This document shows positions 23,774-32,669 of a DNA stretch of 60,773 nt, piece by piece. The translations under genes were made by a program, and so were the position numbers. Source of the stretch: Eshraghiella sp051880035 (GTDB lineage Bacteria; Bacillota; Clostridia; Lachnospirales; Lachnospiraceae); the NCBI GenBank assembly GCA_051880035.1, contig JBJENE010000025.1, positions 1-60,773 on the forward strand, read 5' to 3'. Within the stretch, counting starts at the first letter, position 1. Every line of letters begins with the position of its first letter. Under the pieces are notes generated by a model that had not been told where the DNA came from, made no database searches, and was given only the letters and a program-made list of their open reading frames with translations.

Positions 23774-24526
23774 TTATTTAAAAATGTTCATTATGACTTT
23801 CTGAGGAAGCACCTTTGTGGCACCTTTGGCAAGTCTCATTGCGACACCGTATATACTCATTTCATTACCTAACGCCGCATCCTTAACAGCCTGCTCCACC
23901 ACCTTTTCAGGCTGGGACATCATGGACTTTTTGAAGGAAGCGGTCTCATTCTCCCCTTTTGCAACCCGGAAAAATTCCGTATCCACAGGTCCCGGACAAA
24001 CAGCCGTTACCGTTATCTTGCGGCTTTTAAGTTCAACATTAAGAGCTCTTGAATAACTGAGGACAAATGCCTTAGACGCTGCATATACCGCAAAATTCGG
24101 CTGTGGGGAAAAAGCTGCAGCCGACGCAATGTTTATTATTCGGCTGTGACTTGAAATATACGGAAGACAGATTCCCGTAAAATTAATTAAAGCCGTACAG
24201 TTTAAATCAACCATTCCGCACTGCTCCTCTACAGGGATTTGGTCGACCCTTCCGATTTTACCGTAACCGGCACAGTTTACCAGAAGCTTTATATCCGGCT
24301 TGCTTTCCTCGATATATGCGGCAAACTGGTCCATATCATCCTTTTTTGTTAAATCCATGGCAAATATTCTGACATTAAGCCTTAATTCCTGCTCAAGCTC
24401 TGTCATTCTCTCTTTTCTTCTGGCAATCAGCCATATTTCATCAAGCTTGCCATATTTCTTTGAAATCTGTCTTGCAAATTCTCTTCCTATTCCGGAAGAT
24501 GCACCTGTTACTACTGCAATTTTCAT
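23774..24526 (-). CDS. Short-chain dehydrogenase/reductase
   Basis: 250 residues, classical SDR with Rossmann fold. Cofactor motif TGASSGIG at 7-14, NAG-type motif LVNCAGYG, and catalytic YAASK. An Arg-rich segment (ARRKERM) after the second strand suggests NADPH preference. Substrate is unknown. A hydrophobic, basic C-terminus (RLAKGATKVLPQKVIMNIFK) could contact the membrane, as in DltE- or YqjQ-like reductases. Confidence 0.9.
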   Translation of the reverse strand: MKIAVVTGASSGIGREFARQISKKYGKLDEIWLIARRKERMTELEQELRLNVRIFAMDLTKKDDMDQFAAYIEESKPDIKLLVNCAGYGKIGRVDQIPVEEQCGMVDLNCTALINFTGICLPYISSHSRIINIASAAAFSPQPNFAVYAASKAFVLSYSRALNVELKSRKITVTAVCPGPVDTEFFRVAKGENETASFKKSMMSQPEKVVEQAVKDAALGNEMSIYGVAMRLAKGATKVLPQKVIMNIFK

Positions 24527-24564
24527 GTGTTACTGCCTCCGATATGTTTTTATATAATTATAGG

Positions 24565-25215
24565 TTATAACTGTAAAATCTGTGTAAAATCTTTTATATA
24601 ATAATCAGACATATTTCTTTTAACATTATCCACATCAGCAGAATAATCATCATATACAGCACATACTTTCATTCCTGCGTTTAAACCTGCCATAATGCCT
24701 AACGGAATGTCCTCAAAAACAAGACAGTCGCCCGGATTTACACCGCAGTCCTTTGCGCATTTTAAGTATACATCCGGTGCCGGTTTACCTGCTCCCACAA
24801 GACATCCGGTTACTATAGTATCAAAATAATCCCTGATTTTCAAAGAGTCCAGACTGCACATGGCAAGTTCCGGGGAATTACTTGTGGCAATTCCTGTCTT
24901 AATACGGTTGTCTTTAAGATATTCCAGAAAATCCCTGACCCCTTTTTTGAGAGGAACCTGATATCTGTACTTATCCATCGCCATTTCATTCCAGATTTTT
25001 TTAATTTCATCAACAGATTCGGGAAGGGCAAATTCCTTTTTAAAAAATTCGGCAGTCTCCGAAAAACACATTCCTTCGATTTTTTTCTGTAAATCGTCCG
25101 GAAGTTTTATTCCTCTGCTTCCAAGAAATTCTATATCTATATCGCGCCACATCCACATGGAGTCCACAATGGTTCCGTCCATATCGAAAAAGCACGCCTT
25201 TATTCCTTCTAACAT
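24565..25215 (-). CDS. HAD-family phosphatase, beta-phosphoglucomutase-like
   Basis: 216 residues. Motif I DMDGTIVDS (Asp11, Asp13), motif II TSNSPE, Lys in GAGKPAPDVYL, and motif IV VFEDIPLGI. The helical cap lies between residues 20 and 90. Typical of phosphatases or mutases acting on small sugar or nucleotide phosphates; the substrate is not predictable. It sits two bases after the rsuA-like gene, with AAAAGGAG as ribosome-binding site. Confidence 0.9.
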   Translation of the reverse strand: MLEGIKACFFDMDGTIVDSMWMWRDIDIEFLGSRGIKLPDDLQKKIEGMCFSETAEFFKKEFALPESVDEIKKIWNEMAMDKYRYQVPLKKGVRDFLEYLKDNRIKTGIATSNSPELAMCSLDSLKIRDYFDTIVTGCLVGAGKPAPDVYLKCAKDCGVNPGDCLVFEDIPLGIMAGLNAGMKVCAVYDDYSADVDNVKRNMSDYYIKDFTQILQL

Positions 25216-25216
25216 T

Positions 25217-25936
25217 TTATTCTCCTTTTCCGGTAAGGGCTTCTATTTCCCTGTTGGTAAGTTTTCTGTACTCACCCGGTTTTAAATCATCCGGAAGCTT
25301 TATGGGACCCATTGATACTCTCTTAAGATATGTTACCTTGTTGCCAACGGCTTCCATCATTCTTTTAACCTGATGGAACTTACCCTCCCTTATTGTAAGG
25401 AATGCCTCTGAGCCGTTTTCCGAAGAAGAAAGTATATTAAGCTCTGCGGGAAGTGCAATAAATCCCTCTTCAACCACAAGCCCGTTTAAAAACATATCCG
25501 TGTATTCCCTTTTAAGCTCTCCGTTTGTCCTGACAAAATAAGTCTTATCAATATGCTTTTTTGGAGAAAGCAGATTATGTGCCAGAAGTCCGTCGTTGGT
25601 GAGAATCAAAAGTCCTTCCGTATCCTTATCAAGACGCCCTACGGGGAATAAATCCCCTCTTTTGCAGTCTATAAGGTCCATAACTGTTTCTGTATGTTTA
25701 TCCTCCGTTGCAGAAATCACTCCGGCCGGTTTATTAAGCATATAATATTCATATTCCAGATACTGTATTTCTTCCCCGTCAAAAGTTACATTATCAAGAA
25801 CGGTATCGGCTTTTTCACCTGAAGATTTTACAGTTCTGCCGTTAATTGAAACCCGGTGTTCTTTTATGTAATTTTTAATGTCGCTGCGGCTTCCGATTCC
25901 CATATCCGCCAGAAATTTATCAATTCTTAATTTCAT
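25217..25936 (-). CDS. rsuA: RsuA-type rRNA pseudouridine synthase
   Basis: 239 residues from ATG 25936. N-terminal S4 domain (MKLRIDKFLADMGIGSRSDIKNYIKEHRVSINGRTV), then KPAGVISATEDKH, the catalytic motif VGRLDKDTEGLLILTNDG, and EGKFHQVKRMMEAVGNKV. Acts on a uridine of small-subunit rRNA in the known family. A TTG start five codons earlier is rejected because GGAG lies within it. The ATG shares one base with the stop of the upstream methylase (TAATG). Confidence 0.9.
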   Translation of the reverse strand: MKLRIDKFLADMGIGSRSDIKNYIKEHRVSINGRTVKSSGEKADTVLDNVTFDGEEIQYLEYEYYMLNKPAGVISATEDKHTETVMDLIDCKRGDLFPVGRLDKDTEGLLILTNDGLLAHNLLSPKKHIDKTYFVRTNGELKREYTDMFLNGLVVEEGFIALPAELNILSSSENGSEAFLTIREGKFHQVKRMMEAVGNKVTYLKRVSMGPIKLPDDLKPGEYRKLTNREIEALTGKGE

Positions 25937-27297
25937 TACATCCATCTCCAACCGGGAAGATATTTATTTTTGATGGTTAAATCGTTTATCTTGCCCCAGC
26001 CTAAAGGATAGCCGTCAACCGTAATAAGGACAGTTTTATTATTACCCTTAAGTTCAGAAGGCTCTGCCTCAACCGTCTCCCCTTTAAGATATTTTATTAC
26101 ATTGGGATTATCGGCAGAAAAATTAACCACAGTGGAATAATCTTCCTTCTTAAGGGTCATGGCAAACGCCTGGCTCGGCTCAAAACGATTCTTTTTGATT
26201 TCTCCCAAAAGAGTTCCCGTTCTTAAGGTTCTAAGATTCCTTATCATATCGGTATTGTTAATGAAAGGCGGAAGTAAATACACTCTTTCACCCTGTATGA
26301 CAATTCTTCCCTTGTCAATCTCAATATTAAGTTCCGCAATAAATTCTTCCAACTCTTTCGGAAGTTTTATATTGGTTTTTCTGTTAATATCATATCTTTC
26401 ATCAGGAAGCTCTCCCTCTTTCTTAAGAAGGCATACAAAATGACCTTCTCCTTTCATTTTGTGAGGGAAAATCCTTACTGCCTCTTCCATGTTGTATGCC
26501 CTTGTAAATCCTTCGTAATCAAATATTCTTACAAGGGAAAAATCAGGATGCATAAGAAGGAAATTTCTTATATTATCTTCATTTTCCTTTTGAGAAAAAG
26601 TACATGTGGAATAAAGGAGATATCCTCCCGGTTTAAGCATTACGGCTGCACTTTTAAGGATATCAGCCTGTAATCCGGCAAAAAAGTCAGGTCCTTCCGA
26701 TTCCCAGCTTTTAATAAGCTTTGAATCTTTCCTGAACATTCCTTCTCCCGAACACGGGGCATCCACAAGAATTTTATCAAAAAATTCCGGGAAAACAGAT
26801 GCCAGTTTATCAGGATACTCACATGTAACAAGTACATTACCGATACCGAAAACTTCTATATTCTTTAAAAGCGCTTTTGCTCTGGACGCACTTACATCAT
26901 TGGATACCAGAAGTCCTTTTCCGTTAAGTTTTGCACCGAGTTCAGTACTTTTGCCGCCCGGTGCGGCACATAAATCAAGAACCTTATCTCCTTCAGATAC
27001 CGGAAGAACTTCTGCCGGAGTCATTGCACTTGGTTCCTGAATATAGTAAAGTCCTGCAAAATAATACGGATGCTTTGCCGGTTTATCTTCCTCTTCATAA
27101 TAAAATCCATTATGTATCCACGGAATAGGCGTAATCCTGAATGGGCAGATTTTAACAAAATCTTCTACTGAGATTTTGGCTGTATTAACCCTGAGACCAT
27201 ACAAACGGGGCTCATTAAAGGATTTTTCGTATAAAGCATATTCGGTTTCTCCAAGAAGCTCTTTCATGGCTTTAATGTATCTGTCAGGTAACTGCAT
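25936..27297 (-). CDS. rsmF: RsmF-type rRNA cytosine-C5 methyltransferase
   Basis: 453 residues of the NOL1/NOP2/Sun family. SAM site VLDLCAAPGGKST, VSNDVSASRAKALL, catalytic Cys motifs VDAPCSGEGMFRKD and YSTCTFSQKENE. A C-terminal RsmF/PUA-like region follows (residues about 310-453), ending KINDLTIKNKYLPGWRWM. The MFRKD version of motif IV is typical of RsmF (YebU). Function: m5C in 16S rRNA, inferred. Coupled with the rsuA-like gene. Confidence 0.92.
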   Translation of the reverse strand: MQLPDRYIKAMKELLGETEYALYEKSFNEPRLYGLRVNTAKISVEDFVKICPFRITPIPWIHNGFYYEEEDKPAKHPYYFAGLYYIQEPSAMTPAEVLPVSEGDKVLDLCAAPGGKSTELGAKLNGKGLLVSNDVSASRAKALLKNIEVFGIGNVLVTCEYPDKLASVFPEFFDKILVDAPCSGEGMFRKDSKLIKSWESEGPDFFAGLQADILKSAAVMLKPGGYLLYSTCTFSQKENEDNIRNFLLMHPDFSLVRIFDYEGFTRAYNMEEAVRIFPHKMKGEGHFVCLLKKEGELPDERYDINRKTNIKLPKELEEFIAELNIEIDKGRIVIQGERVYLLPPFINNTDMIRNLRTLRTGTLLGEIKKNRFEPSQAFAMTLKKEDYSTVVNFSADNPNVIKYLKGETVEAEPSELKGNNKTVLITVDGYPLGWGKINDLTIKNKYLPGWRWM

Positions 27298-27334
27298 TGT
27301 TTCATGTAATCCCTATGGATTTTCTCCTTTTAAA

Positions 27335-28138
27335 TCATTTAAGGCTTTGGGCATGGTATCCCTCGGCTATAATATCTAACTGCTTCGCAAATCTTTTAAG
27401 CTGCTCCAGATCATTAAGTTTATATATGGCAAAAAATTCATCCTGAATCTTAATGACTTCTTTTTTGTTGGCAACCTTATACAGGTTCTGGATATTGTTA
27501 AGAATCTCTGACACAATGTTGGCCTGTATAATAAATGAACTCTGTGCATCCATTATTTCATCATGTATTGATGACATTTCTTCATCAAGTCTTAAGATGG
27601 CTTCTGCTGAAGCATTAAGTCTTTTACGGATATGCTCAGGTATATTATGCCGGTATTTATACTGGAGGGAATGTTCGATAGTTGCCCAGAAATTCATGGC
27701 AAGCGTACGAATCTGTATTTCCACAAAAATTTTTCTGGTGCCTTCCATTGTCTCCACATTATATGTAACAATGAGATGATAACTCCTGTAGCCGCTTGCT
27801 TTAACATTCTTGATATAATCCTTCTCCTGATGTATCTCCATGTCACTGCGGTTTTTGATTATTTCCACAACCTTATATATATCCTCTACAAACTGACACA
27901 TTATTCGAAGCCCTGCTATATCCTCAATCTGCTCCGTAATATTTTCTATGGGAATATCTTTTTTCTTACATTTCTCAAGGATGCTTGAAATACTTTTTAC
28001 CCTTCCCGTTACCGTTTCAATCGGCGAATACATATCCTTGGAACGGTACTCATTAATAATATGATTGAATTTAACAAGTAACTCCTTAACAGCCAGATCA
28101 TATGGCGTTAAAATTTCTTTCCACAACTGAATTTCCAT
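27335..28138 (-). CDS. relQ: Small (p)ppGpp synthetase, RelQ type
   Basis: 267 residues from ATG 28138, which follows GTGGGG by seven bases; a frame start at 28183 overlaps pepD and is rejected. Single RelA/SpoT synthetase domain: TGRVKSISSI (ATP-binding), IEDIAGLRIMC, HQEKDYIKNVKASGYRSYH and FVEIQIRTLAMNFWATIEHSLQYK. No hydrolase, TGS or ACT domain, so a small alarmone synthetase. These are usually regulated at transcription or allosterically. A C-terminal helical region may drive tetramer formation. Confidence 0.92.
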   Translation of the reverse strand: MEIQLWKEILTPYDLAVKELLVKFNHIINEYRSKDMYSPIETVTGRVKSISSILEKCKKKDIPIENITEQIEDIAGLRIMCQFVEDIYKVVEIIKNRSDMEIHQEKDYIKNVKASGYRSYHLIVTYNVETMEGTRKIFVEIQIRTLAMNFWATIEHSLQYKYRHNIPEHIRKRLNASAEAILRLDEEMSSIHDEIMDAQSSFIIQANIVSEILNNIQNLYKVANKKEVIKIQDEFFAIYKLNDLEQLKRFAKQLDIIAEGYHAQSLK

Positions 28139-28169
28139 TACATTACCCCACTTACCACTTTTTTTGGAT

Positions 28170-29627
28170 TTATAATTTCTCAAGTATTCTTATTGTAAGA
28201 TCATAAACCCTTTTTACAGAATCAATTTTAAGTCTTTCATCAAAAGTATGGATGTCTTCCATATCAGGACCGTATGAAACAATATCAAGGCCCGGTATCT
28301 TATCATAAAAGATTCCGCATTCCAATCCTGCATGAATCGTTTCAAACGCTGCCTCTTTGCCAAAAAGCTCTTTATAGGCATCCCCTGCCACTTTTCGGAT
28401 TTCGGAATCAGGATTATATGTCCATGCCGGATAAGAGCCGGATTCCTTATATTCTCCACCCACAAATCCGATAAGATGGGAAAGCCTTTCGGCTACATCC
28501 CGTTTCTTACTTTCAATGGAGCTTCTTACGGAATATACAAGCCGGAAAACTTTATTTTCTATCCTTAGAACTCCCGGATTAAGGGAGGTTTCCACCAGTT
28601 CTGCATTGTCGGTATTTCTCGCAAGAACACCGTAAGGAGCATTTCTAAGGATAAAAACTATTTTGTCCCCGTCTTCTTTTATGATGGCTTCATGTATGCC
28701 TTCCATGCCTTTCTCGCAGGTTACCGTGGCATTATCTTCCAGTCCCTTATATTCATTGCGAAGCTCATTTTCAACATCTTTACAAATTCTTTTAACCTTA
28801 TCAAAATCAACTGCGTCAATTACAATTGAAGCAATGCATTTTGCTGAGATTGCGTTGTCAACTTCTCCTCCGCATATATTTGTAAGTCTGTATGAAACTT
28901 CTTTGCCTATTCTGTAGAGAACCCTTCCGATACAGACATTGGCAGACGGCTTTCCCGTACCGATTTCAACTCCGGAATGTCCTCCTGTAAGATTGCATAC
29001 CGAAAGATTAACAAGCAGTCCTTCCACATCATTATACTGTACGGAAAGTGAAAGCTCGGAGCCCATTCCTCCCGCACTTCCCGTAATAAAAATGCCTTCA
29101 TCCTCCGAATCCATGTTAAGAAGAATTTTACCTTTAAGCGGTGAACAGTCAAGTGCCGTTGCGCCTAAAAGCCCCACCTCTTCGTCAACGGTGAAAACTG
29201 CTTCAAGTGCAGGATGATTTAAAGTGTCGTCATCGAGAATTGCAAGCATATACGCCACAGCAATTCCGTCATCTCCTCCCAGAGAGGTTTCCACGGCACT
29301 GATATATCCCTGATTTATGGCATCCTCGTCAAGTTTTATGGGTTCGGTTAAAAAATCATGGGAAATCTCAGGTCTTTTGGCACCTACCATATCAATATGG
29401 CCCTGCATAATTACTGCCCCGTGATTCTCGTATCCCTTGGAAGCATTCTTAAATACAATTACATTGCCGATTTCATCCCTTATATATTTAAGTCCTTTTC
29501 TTTTGGCAAAATTCTCGATATAATCGCTCATTTCTGATGTATGATGTGAAACATGGGGAATATTGCAGATTTCTTCAAAATAAAAGAATACCTTTACAGG
29601 TTCAATTCCATCCAAAACTCTTTTCAT
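28170..29627 (-). CDS. pepD: Aminoacyl-histidine dipeptidase PepD
   Basis: 485 residues, M20C metallopeptidase cleaving Xaa-His and other dipeptides in the cytoplasm. Seen: FYFEEICNIPHVSHHTSEMSD, QGHIDMVGAKRPE (first zinc His/Asp), SLGGDDGIAVAYMLAI, DEEVGLLGA, LNMDSEDEG, NLTGGHSGVEIGTGKPSAN and HAGLECGIF. Full family length. Ribosome-binding site GAAAGG. Divergent from the ylbJ-like gene. Confidence 0.95.
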   Translation of the reverse strand: MKRVLDGIEPVKVFFYFEEICNIPHVSHHTSEMSDYIENFAKRKGLKYIRDEIGNVIVFKNASKGYENHGAVIMQGHIDMVGAKRPEISHDFLTEPIKLDEDAINQGYISAVETSLGGDDGIAVAYMLAILDDDTLNHPALEAVFTVDEEVGLLGATALDCSPLKGKILLNMDSEDEGIFITGSAGGMGSELSLSVQYNDVEGLLVNLSVCNLTGGHSGVEIGTGKPSANVCIGRVLYRIGKEVSYRLTNICGGEVDNAISAKCIASIVIDAVDFDKVKRICKDVENELRNEYKGLEDNATVTCEKGMEGIHEAIIKEDGDKIVFILRNAPYGVLARNTDNAELVETSLNPGVLRIENKVFRLVYSVRSSIESKKRDVAERLSHLIGFVGGEYKESGSYPAWTYNPDSEIRKVAGDAYKELFGKEAAFETIHAGLECGIFYDKIPGLDIVSYGPDMEDIHTFDERLKIDSVKRVYDLTIRILEKL

Positions 29628-29714
29628 TGCAGATTAATCCTTTCATAAAAACATACTATTTATATAATGCCATAAATACGGCTAAAAATCAATTACATCG
29701 CATAGAATGAATAT

Positions 29715-30632
29715 ATGAAAAAATACATATTTCCATTCATTTTATTTATAACAACCGCAATTATGCTCTTAAACCCGACAGCAAGCCTAAGAGGCGCCAA
29801 AGACGGGATTCTTTTGTGGTATAACGCCGTCCTTCCGTCACTTCTGCCCTATATGATAATAAGTAATATTGTGATTTTGTCAGGCATATCCGGAGCAATG
29901 TCATTAATGGCATATCCTTTTACATATCTGCTTAAAATCCCGTCTTCTGCGGGTTACTGCATTACTTCAGGAATTTTTTTCGGATATCCGGCCTGTGCTT
30001 TATCGGCAACCCAGATGTACAGGCGTAAAATTATTGATAAAGATACGGCATGCTTTTGTGCCTGTGCATTTAATAACATAAGTCCGGGATTCCTGTCCGG
30101 TTTTATCTGCATCGGTATGTTGGAATCCGCAAAACAGATTCCTGTTATTTTTATACTGTTTTACATAACATTATTATTGTCAACTATAATTATCAGGATA
30201 ACTCTTTTTTGCAAAAAAATTAATAAATCTGCTCAGACGGCGGTTTCGTATAAAGCCCAAAATTCACATATCCTGGATACTGCTGTTATGAATGCCTTAA
30301 CTGCAATTGCAAAGCTGTGCGGTTATATCGTTATTTTTTCCATTCTGTGCAGCTTTATTAAACAGATTCCCCTCAAGGGAATATCATTATTATGCGGACT
30401 TATTGAGGTAACCTCCGGCTCCACAATAATCTGCCATTTAAATCTTCCTTTGAGAATAAAATATCTTTTTCTTATTCCTGTTCTGTCTTTCGGCGGAATC
30501 TCGGGAATATACCAGACCTTCGGTGTGGATGAAGAAAAAATAATTGACCGCAAAAAATACATTATGAGTAAAGTAATTGCAGCTTTCGTAGGATTTGTAA
30601 TTACATATATATACGGTCGTATTTTTATGTAA
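29715..30632 (+). CDS. ylbJ: YlbJ-like sporulation membrane protein (Gate domain)
   Basis: 305 residues with about eight hydrophobic segments. Seen: LWYNAVLPSLLPYMIISNIVILSG, GYPACALSATQMYRRKII, FNNISPGFLSGFI and PVLSFGGISGIYQTFGV, the nucleoside-recognition Gate repeats of YlbJ. In Bacillus ylbJ is a sigma-E gene needed for normal spores. It is one of only four genes on the plus strand. The upstream region has no AGGAGG; the start is therefore weakly supported, although MKKYIFPF is a plausible N-terminus. A sigma-E promoter could not be confirmed. Confidence 0.82.
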   Translation: MKKYIFPFILFITTAIMLLNPTASLRGAKDGILLWYNAVLPSLLPYMIISNIVILSGISGAMSLMAYPFTYLLKIPSSAGYCITSGIFFGYPACALSATQMYRRKIIDKDTACFCACAFNNISPGFLSGFICIGMLESAKQIPVIFILFYITLLLSTIIIRITLFCKKINKSAQTAVSYKAQNSHILDTAVMNALTAIAKLCGYIVIFSILCSFIKQIPLKGISLLCGLIEVTSGSTIICHLNLPLRIKYLFLIPVLSFGGISGIYQTFGVDEEKIIDRKKYIMSKVIAAFVGFVITYIYGRIFM

Positions 30633-30641
30633 AAGCACAAA

Positions 30642-30703
30642 AACAGACCGAAAACCATGAAAAAGAGCTCAGGTATTGTCTTTTAAATAGTTTCCGGCCT
30701 GTT
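30642..30703 (-). terminator. Terminator after coiled-coil gene
   Basis: AACAGACCGAAAAC at 30642-30655 and GTTTCCGGCCTGTT at 30690-30703. On the minus strand they pair over 14 bp with two G-U pairs and are followed by TTTGTGCTTTT. The loop is long (34 bases). Located between converging genes. Confidence 0.6.
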
Positions 30704-30722
30704 ATAAATTCATATTAAAAAA

Positions 30723-31355
30723 TTATTCCTCTTCTCCGGTAGGACCGTCATCATCCATAACTTCCTTAACACCTGCCGCCAGCTCCTGCTCTGCCGCAAT
30801 TTCTTCCGGTTCAGGTCTTAATTCTTTACGGTTGGAAATAACTATGTTCAAATCCTTATTGAGAGAATTGATAAGGGAATCATATTTGGCTTTATTGTTC
30901 TCAAGAGAATGCTCAATAATCATCTGGAGATTGCCCAACATATCATCAGTATACTGGATTGCTCCAAGTCTTATATTGTTGGCATCCTCTGCAGCCTTGT
31001 CCACAATGGCCTGAGCCTGTTTCTGTGCCTGTTCGATAACCTCATTGGCCTGCTCGTAAGCTCTCTGCATGATTTCATGCTCATTGATAAGCTCCTCTGT
31101 ATGTACCTGGGCATCGTGAATCATCTGCTCTGCCTGCATCTTGGCGTCGGCGATAATGGCCTCCCTGTTACTGATTAATCTCTGATACTTCTTAATCTCA
31201 TCAGGAGTTTTTAAACGAAGTTCCCTGATATATTCAATAACATCCTCTTTATTAACACTGATTTTGGTTCCTGAAAGCGGAATCGGTTTACAGCTGGATA
31301 TATAATCATCAAGCTCATTAATTATCTCTTCAATCTTACTAATCTTACTACTCAT
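30723..31355 (-). CDS. Conserved coiled-coil protein, V-ATPase subunit H-like
   Basis: 210 residues, not assignable to a defined function. Residues about 45-165 are a charged, Ala/Glu/Gln-rich coiled coil (NREAIIADAKMQAEQMIHDAQ; ANEVIEQAQKQAQAIVDKAAE), resembling the stalk of ATP synthase subunits or DivIVA-like polar scaffold proteins. The C-terminus is acidic (VMDDDGPTGEEE). No membrane segment. Ribosome-binding site TTGGAGAGG. It lies just upstream of rsmD with a gap of about 110 bases. Confidence 0.8.
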   Translation of the reverse strand: MSSKISKIEEIINELDDYISSCKPIPLSGTKISVNKEDVIEYIRELRLKTPDEIKKYQRLISNREAIIADAKMQAEQMIHDAQVHTEELINEHEIMQRAYEQANEVIEQAQKQAQAIVDKAAEDANNIRLGAIQYTDDMLGNLQMIIEHSLENNKAKYDSLINSLNKDLNIVISNRKELRPEPEEIAAEQELAAGVKEVMDDDGPTGEEE

Positions 31356-31467
31356 TTTTGCCTCTCCAATCCGTTATTATCCATATCATTACAGGCAATA
31401 CGCTTTAATATTACCTCATTCTATGTCTTTTATAATATCACTTCATTTTATCTATGACAATAAATTT

Positions 31468-32019
31468 TTATTTTCTTCTGATAAAAATATGTCTGTTGGT
31501 CTTATAAGTTTTTATTTTGTATACCAGGAAACCTGTCCTTTCAATGAAATCCAAATCCAGTTTCAATGAAGCCTCCAGAACAATTATTGTATCTTCGGTA
31601 ACATTTGACATTCCCGACAGCATTCTGAAAACAGGTTCCTCATAACCGCCTTCATACGGTGGGTCCATAAAAATAATATCAAAATCCGCATGACCTTTAA
31701 GTCGGTCCAAAGCATTTATAACATCCGACTCAATAAGTGATGCATCATCGGTAAACTTGGTAAAACGAAGATTTTCCTTAATACAGGCAATGGCGTTTCT
31801 GCCATTCTCTACCATTGTGGCATGTGCTGCTCCCCTGCTTAGAGCCTCAATTCCGATAGCTCCGCTTCCCGCAAACAAATCAAGAAATTCCGAACCGTAA
31901 ACATCATTCTGAAGAACATTAAATAATGTCTCCTTGGTTCTGTCCTGGGTAGGTCTTGTATCCGTTCCCGCCGGAGTTTTCAGAGGCATACTTCTTCTTG
32001 TTCCTGCAATAACTCTCAT
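31468..32019 (-). CDS. rsmD: 16S rRNA (guanine966-N2)-methyltransferase RsmD
   Basis: 183 residues. N-terminal MRVIAGTRRSMPLKTPAGTDTRPTQDRTKETLFNVL, SAM-binding DLFAGSGAIGIEALSRGA, and the catalytic DPPY in FMDPPYEGGYE. Methylates the 30S subunit. The ATG shares one base with the stop of the phosphatase gene (TAATG). In many Firmicutes coaD follows rsmD; here it does not. Confidence 0.95.
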   Translation of the reverse strand: MRVIAGTRRSMPLKTPAGTDTRPTQDRTKETLFNVLQNDVYGSEFLDLFAGSGAIGIEALSRGAAHATMVENGRNAIACIKENLRFTKFTDDASLIESDVINALDRLKGHADFDIIFMDPPYEGGYEEPVFRMLSGMSNVTEDTIIVLEASLKLDLDFIERTGFLVYKIKTYKTNRHIFIRRK

Positions 32020-32642
32020 TATTTATACCTCTTTCCTTCCTTTTCCTCATAAAATATCTTACCGTTAACTAACAGTTCTGCCTCGTTATCATGAATATCA
32101 TATATATTAACACAGCAGTTTCTCTGGAAAATTCCGGACCAGTAATCCTTAATCCCCTGATGATTAAGGGTAATCATTAATGCGCGGTTTAAAGCCCCAT
32201 GCGCCACAATCATCATACGGTTAATTCGGGAGACATTCTTCATAACCACATTATCAATAAAATCCTTGGCCCTCTCCACAACCTCTTCGTAAGATTCGCC
32301 GTTAGGAGCCGGTGTAAACTTTTCGGGTGCCTCGAAAAAAAGAGCAAATTCTTTGGGAAGGCGGCTTACCGGAACACCTTCGAAATCTCCGAAACTCATT
32401 TCCACCAGCCTGTCATCTTTAATGATTTCAATATTTCTGTCCCGTCTTAAAATAGAAGCCGTATCATATGCCCTTTTTAACGGACTTGAATATATTACAT
32501 CAAAATCAATATCTTTAAGGGCATCGGAAGTGATTTCTGCCAGTTCCACTCCGTAATCATTCAGTGCCACATCACTGCGTCCCTGAAGCCTTTTTAAGTT
32601 GTTCCAATCGGTTTCACCGTGTCTTATAATATATAATTCCAT
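32019..32642 (-). CDS. Histidine phosphatase family protein
   Basis: 207 residues, phosphoglycerate-mutase-like branch 1. Phospho-accepting His8 in IIRHGETDWN, then VIYSSPLKRAYDTA, and the second His in MIVAHGALNRALM. Substrate unknown: members include cobalamin phosphatases, sugar phosphatases and cofactor-independent mutase-like enzymes. It lies between recG and rsmD with no related pathway genes. Confidence 0.9.
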   Translation of the reverse strand: MELYIIRHGETDWNNLKRLQGRSDVALNDYGVELAEITSDALKDIDFDVIYSSPLKRAYDTASILRRDRNIEIIKDDRLVEMSFGDFEGVPVSRLPKEFALFFEAPEKFTPAPNGESYEEVVERAKDFIDNVVMKNVSRINRMMIVAHGALNRALMITLNHQGIKDYWSGIFQRNCCVNIYDIHDNEAELLVNGKIFYEEKEGKRYK

Positions 32643-32669
32643 TTTTGTTCCTTTTCTTAATGTTAAAAC

